A DNA stretch of 64,000 nucleotides, from the NCBI GenBank assembly GCA_910578335.1, contig CAJTPU010000009.1, positions 62,001 to 126,000 on the forward strand. Direction: 5' to 3'. Under the pieces are notes generated by a model. That model was not told the origin of the DNA, did not search any database, and saw only the letters and a program-made list of their open reading frames with translations. Numbering within the stretch: the stretch's first letter is position 1; the number at the start of each line of letters is the position of its first letter. Below, piece after piece: positions 62,499 through 64,000 of the stretch. Source of the stretch: an uncultured Lachnospiraceae bacterium. GTDB lineage: Bacteria > Bacillota > Clostridia > Lachnospirales > Lachnospiraceae. Made by a program: the position numbers and the translations under genes.

Positions 62499-64000
62499 AT
62501 GACATTACAGGAGTTAGACAGATTTCAACTGATAACGATACAATGCCACGACAATCCCGATGCCGATGCGCTGGCGTCCGGTTACGGGCTGTATTGTTAT
62601 TTTAAGGAGCAGGGAAAAAATGTCCGGCTGGTTTACAGCGGCAGAAATAAAATACAGAAGTCCAATCTGGTGCTGATGGTGGAAAAGCTTGGCATTCCTG
62701 TGGAGTATATCAGGGCGGAGGCTAATGCAAAGCTGCATGTGGAGGGACTTCTGCTTACGGTGGACTGCCAGTACGGGGCGGGCAATGTGTCGGGAATTAC
62801 CGGAGATGAGATTGCCATTATCGACCATCATCAGGTGGAGATTACGGATGTGCCCTTAAGCATTATCCATTCGGGGCTGGGAAGCTGTTCCACGCTTGTG
62901 TGGAAGCTTTTGGAGGATGCCGGCTTTACCGTGCAGGATGACAATGGTCTGGGGACGGCGCTGTATTATGGTCTGTATACGGATACCAACCAGTTCTCAG
63001 AGCTTTATAACCCGTTAGATATGGATATGCGGGAGGCGATTCCCTATGACAAATCGCTGATTACGCTGTTCCGCAACTCCAATCTTTCCTTAAAGGAGCT
63101 GGAAATAGCGGGTATTGCCATGATACGCTATAGCTACAATGATGATTATGAGTTTGCGGTGATAAAGGCGCAGCCCTGCGACCCCAATATACTTGGGCTT
63201 ATCAGCGACTTTCTGCTGCAGGTGGACATTATTAAGTCCTGTCTGGTGTTCAATGAGACGGGGGACGGTTATAAGCTGTCGGTGAGAAGCTGCATCAAGG
63301 AGGTAAATGCGAGCGAGCTTGCGGCGTATCTCACCGAAAATATTGGTTCCGGCGGCGGACATTATGAGAAAGCGGGCGGCTTTGTCAGTATGAAGCTGTA
63401 TGAGGAGAATTATCCGACCCTCCATGCAGAGGCTTATTTTAACAACCGCATGACGCAGTATTTTGACAGTTTTTCGATTATTTATGCCAAGGATTATGAG
63501 GCGGATATCAGTACCATGAAGATTTACCGGAAGCGGAAAATTCCTGTCGGTTTTGTCAGGGCGGCGCAGGTTCTGCCTGTGGGGATGCCTATCACCATCA
63601 GAACCTTAGAGGGCGATATCAATCTGACGGTGGAGGAGGATTTGTATATTATTATCGGAATCAAAGGGGAGGTTTACCCCAACCGCAGGGCGAAGTTTGA
63701 ACAGTCCTATCAGGAGCTGCAGCAGGCATACACGCAAAGCGAGTACAGCGCAAGCTCGGAATATGTGCCGATGATAAAAAACAGGGCGGACGGGAAAAAT
63801 CTGGTGCTTACCGATTACGCCGAGATGTGTGTGCCCACGGGTGAGGTACAGATTTATGCACGCCCGCTCACAAAGGGCGTGAAGGTATTTACGGCGTGGG
63901 ACAGGGAAAAATATATGCTGGGGCGCGAGGGGGATTATCTGGCTGTCCGCTGTAACGACCTGCATGATGTGTATGTGGTGGAGAAGGATATTTTTGCAAA
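62499..64000 (+). CDS. DHH-family phosphoesterase, partial at window end
   Basis: At least 500 residues, open to the last base. DHH motifs: HDNPDADALASGYG near residue 18, VDCQYG, IIDHHQVE near 108, and the DHHA1-type GSGGGHYEKAGGF near 288. The C-terminal ~180 residues seen are a further beta-rich domain of unclear role. The family includes nanoRNases, recombination nucleases and c-di-nucleotide phosphodiesterases; the substrate here is not determined. RBS GGGGCGGG, 18 bases after the AICAR formyltransferase. Confidence 0.85.
   Translation, partial: MTLQELDRFQLITIQCHDNPDADALASGYGLYCYFKEQGKNVRLVYSGRNKIQKSNLVLMVEKLGIPVEYIRAEANAKLHVEGLLLTVDCQYGAGNVSGITGDEIAIIDHHQVEITDVPLSIIHSGLGSCSTLVWKLLEDAGFTVQDDNGLGTALYYGLYTDTNQFSELYNPLDMDMREAIPYDKSLITLFRNSNLSLKELEIAGIAMIRYSYNDDYEFAVIKAQPCDPNILGLISDFLLQVDIIKSCLVFNETGDGYKLSVRSCIKEVNASELAAYLTENIGSGGGHYEKAGGFVSMKLYEENYPTLHAEAYFNNRMTQYFDSFSIIYAKDYEADISTMKIYRKRKIPVGFVRAAQVLPVGMPITIRTLEGDINLTVEEDLYIIIGIKGEVYPNRRAKFEQSYQELQQAYTQSEYSASSEYVPMIKNRADGKNLVLTDYAEMCVPTGEVQIYARPLTKGVKVFTAWDREKYMLGREGDYLAVRCNDLHDVYVVEKDIFA

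Overview
The window reads as a chromosomal segment of a Gram-positive, anaerobic gut-type Clostridium relative, most likely a member of the Lachnospiraceae. The reasons are strong AGGAGG ribosome binding sites, moderate base composition, a T-box controlled non-discriminating AspRS-GatCAB pathway, glutamine synthetase next to an ANTAR regulator, a GH36 alpha-galactosidase with an AraC neighbour, and many lipoproteins. Species cannot be fixed from sequence alone.

Layout. 1-20 kb is mostly housekeeping: a polysaccharide deacetylase tail, CarD, a glycosyltransferase, a large secreted zinc-finger/Ig-like membrane protein, HisC-like aminotransferase, DUF368 lipid transporter, methyltransferase, Hsp33, NAD synthetase, GlnA with an ANTAR protein, DapF, a ferredoxin-type aldo/keto reductase, nitroreductase, tRNA-Ala(CGC) and a heterodimeric ABC exporter. 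20-30 kb is an accessory block of secreted proteins: repeated units of a ~100-residue Cys/His exported protein plus a ~650-residue solute-binding lipoprotein, with an IS3-family element in the third unit. 30-41 kb holds AraC/alpha-galactosidase, an Rpn-type nuclease, sugar isomerase and epimerase, a zinc-ribbon/DUF5685/J-domain operon, a small alarmone synthetase, an ECF sigma/anti-sigma pair and an esterase.

41.7-42.8 kb contains the most interesting locus: an HTH-TPR regulator of the RNPP (Rgg/PlcR) type, convergent with and overlapped by an unlisted 46-codon gene for an exported peptide ending in VDIPFYVYYI. This is a candidate cell-cell signalling cassette. 43-47 kb has a DJ-1-like protein, a glycosyltransferase, a permuted papain-like protein and a flippase-like membrane protein. 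47-54 kb is the Asn-tRNA transamidation operon (T-box, aspS, gatC, gatA, gatB), interrupted between gatA and gatB by two related exported-protein genes. 54-64 kb has GuaB, a GGDEF-EAL protein, a split PurH (PurO-like cyclohydrolase and stand-alone AICAR formyltransferase) and the start of a DHH phosphoesterase.

Two copies of a ~220-bp fold-back repeat sit upstream of glnA and between the two purine genes, in opposite orientations. They keep their central core and outer arms while the inner stems differ in sequence but still pair. All assignments are from reading the sequence; no database search was run.
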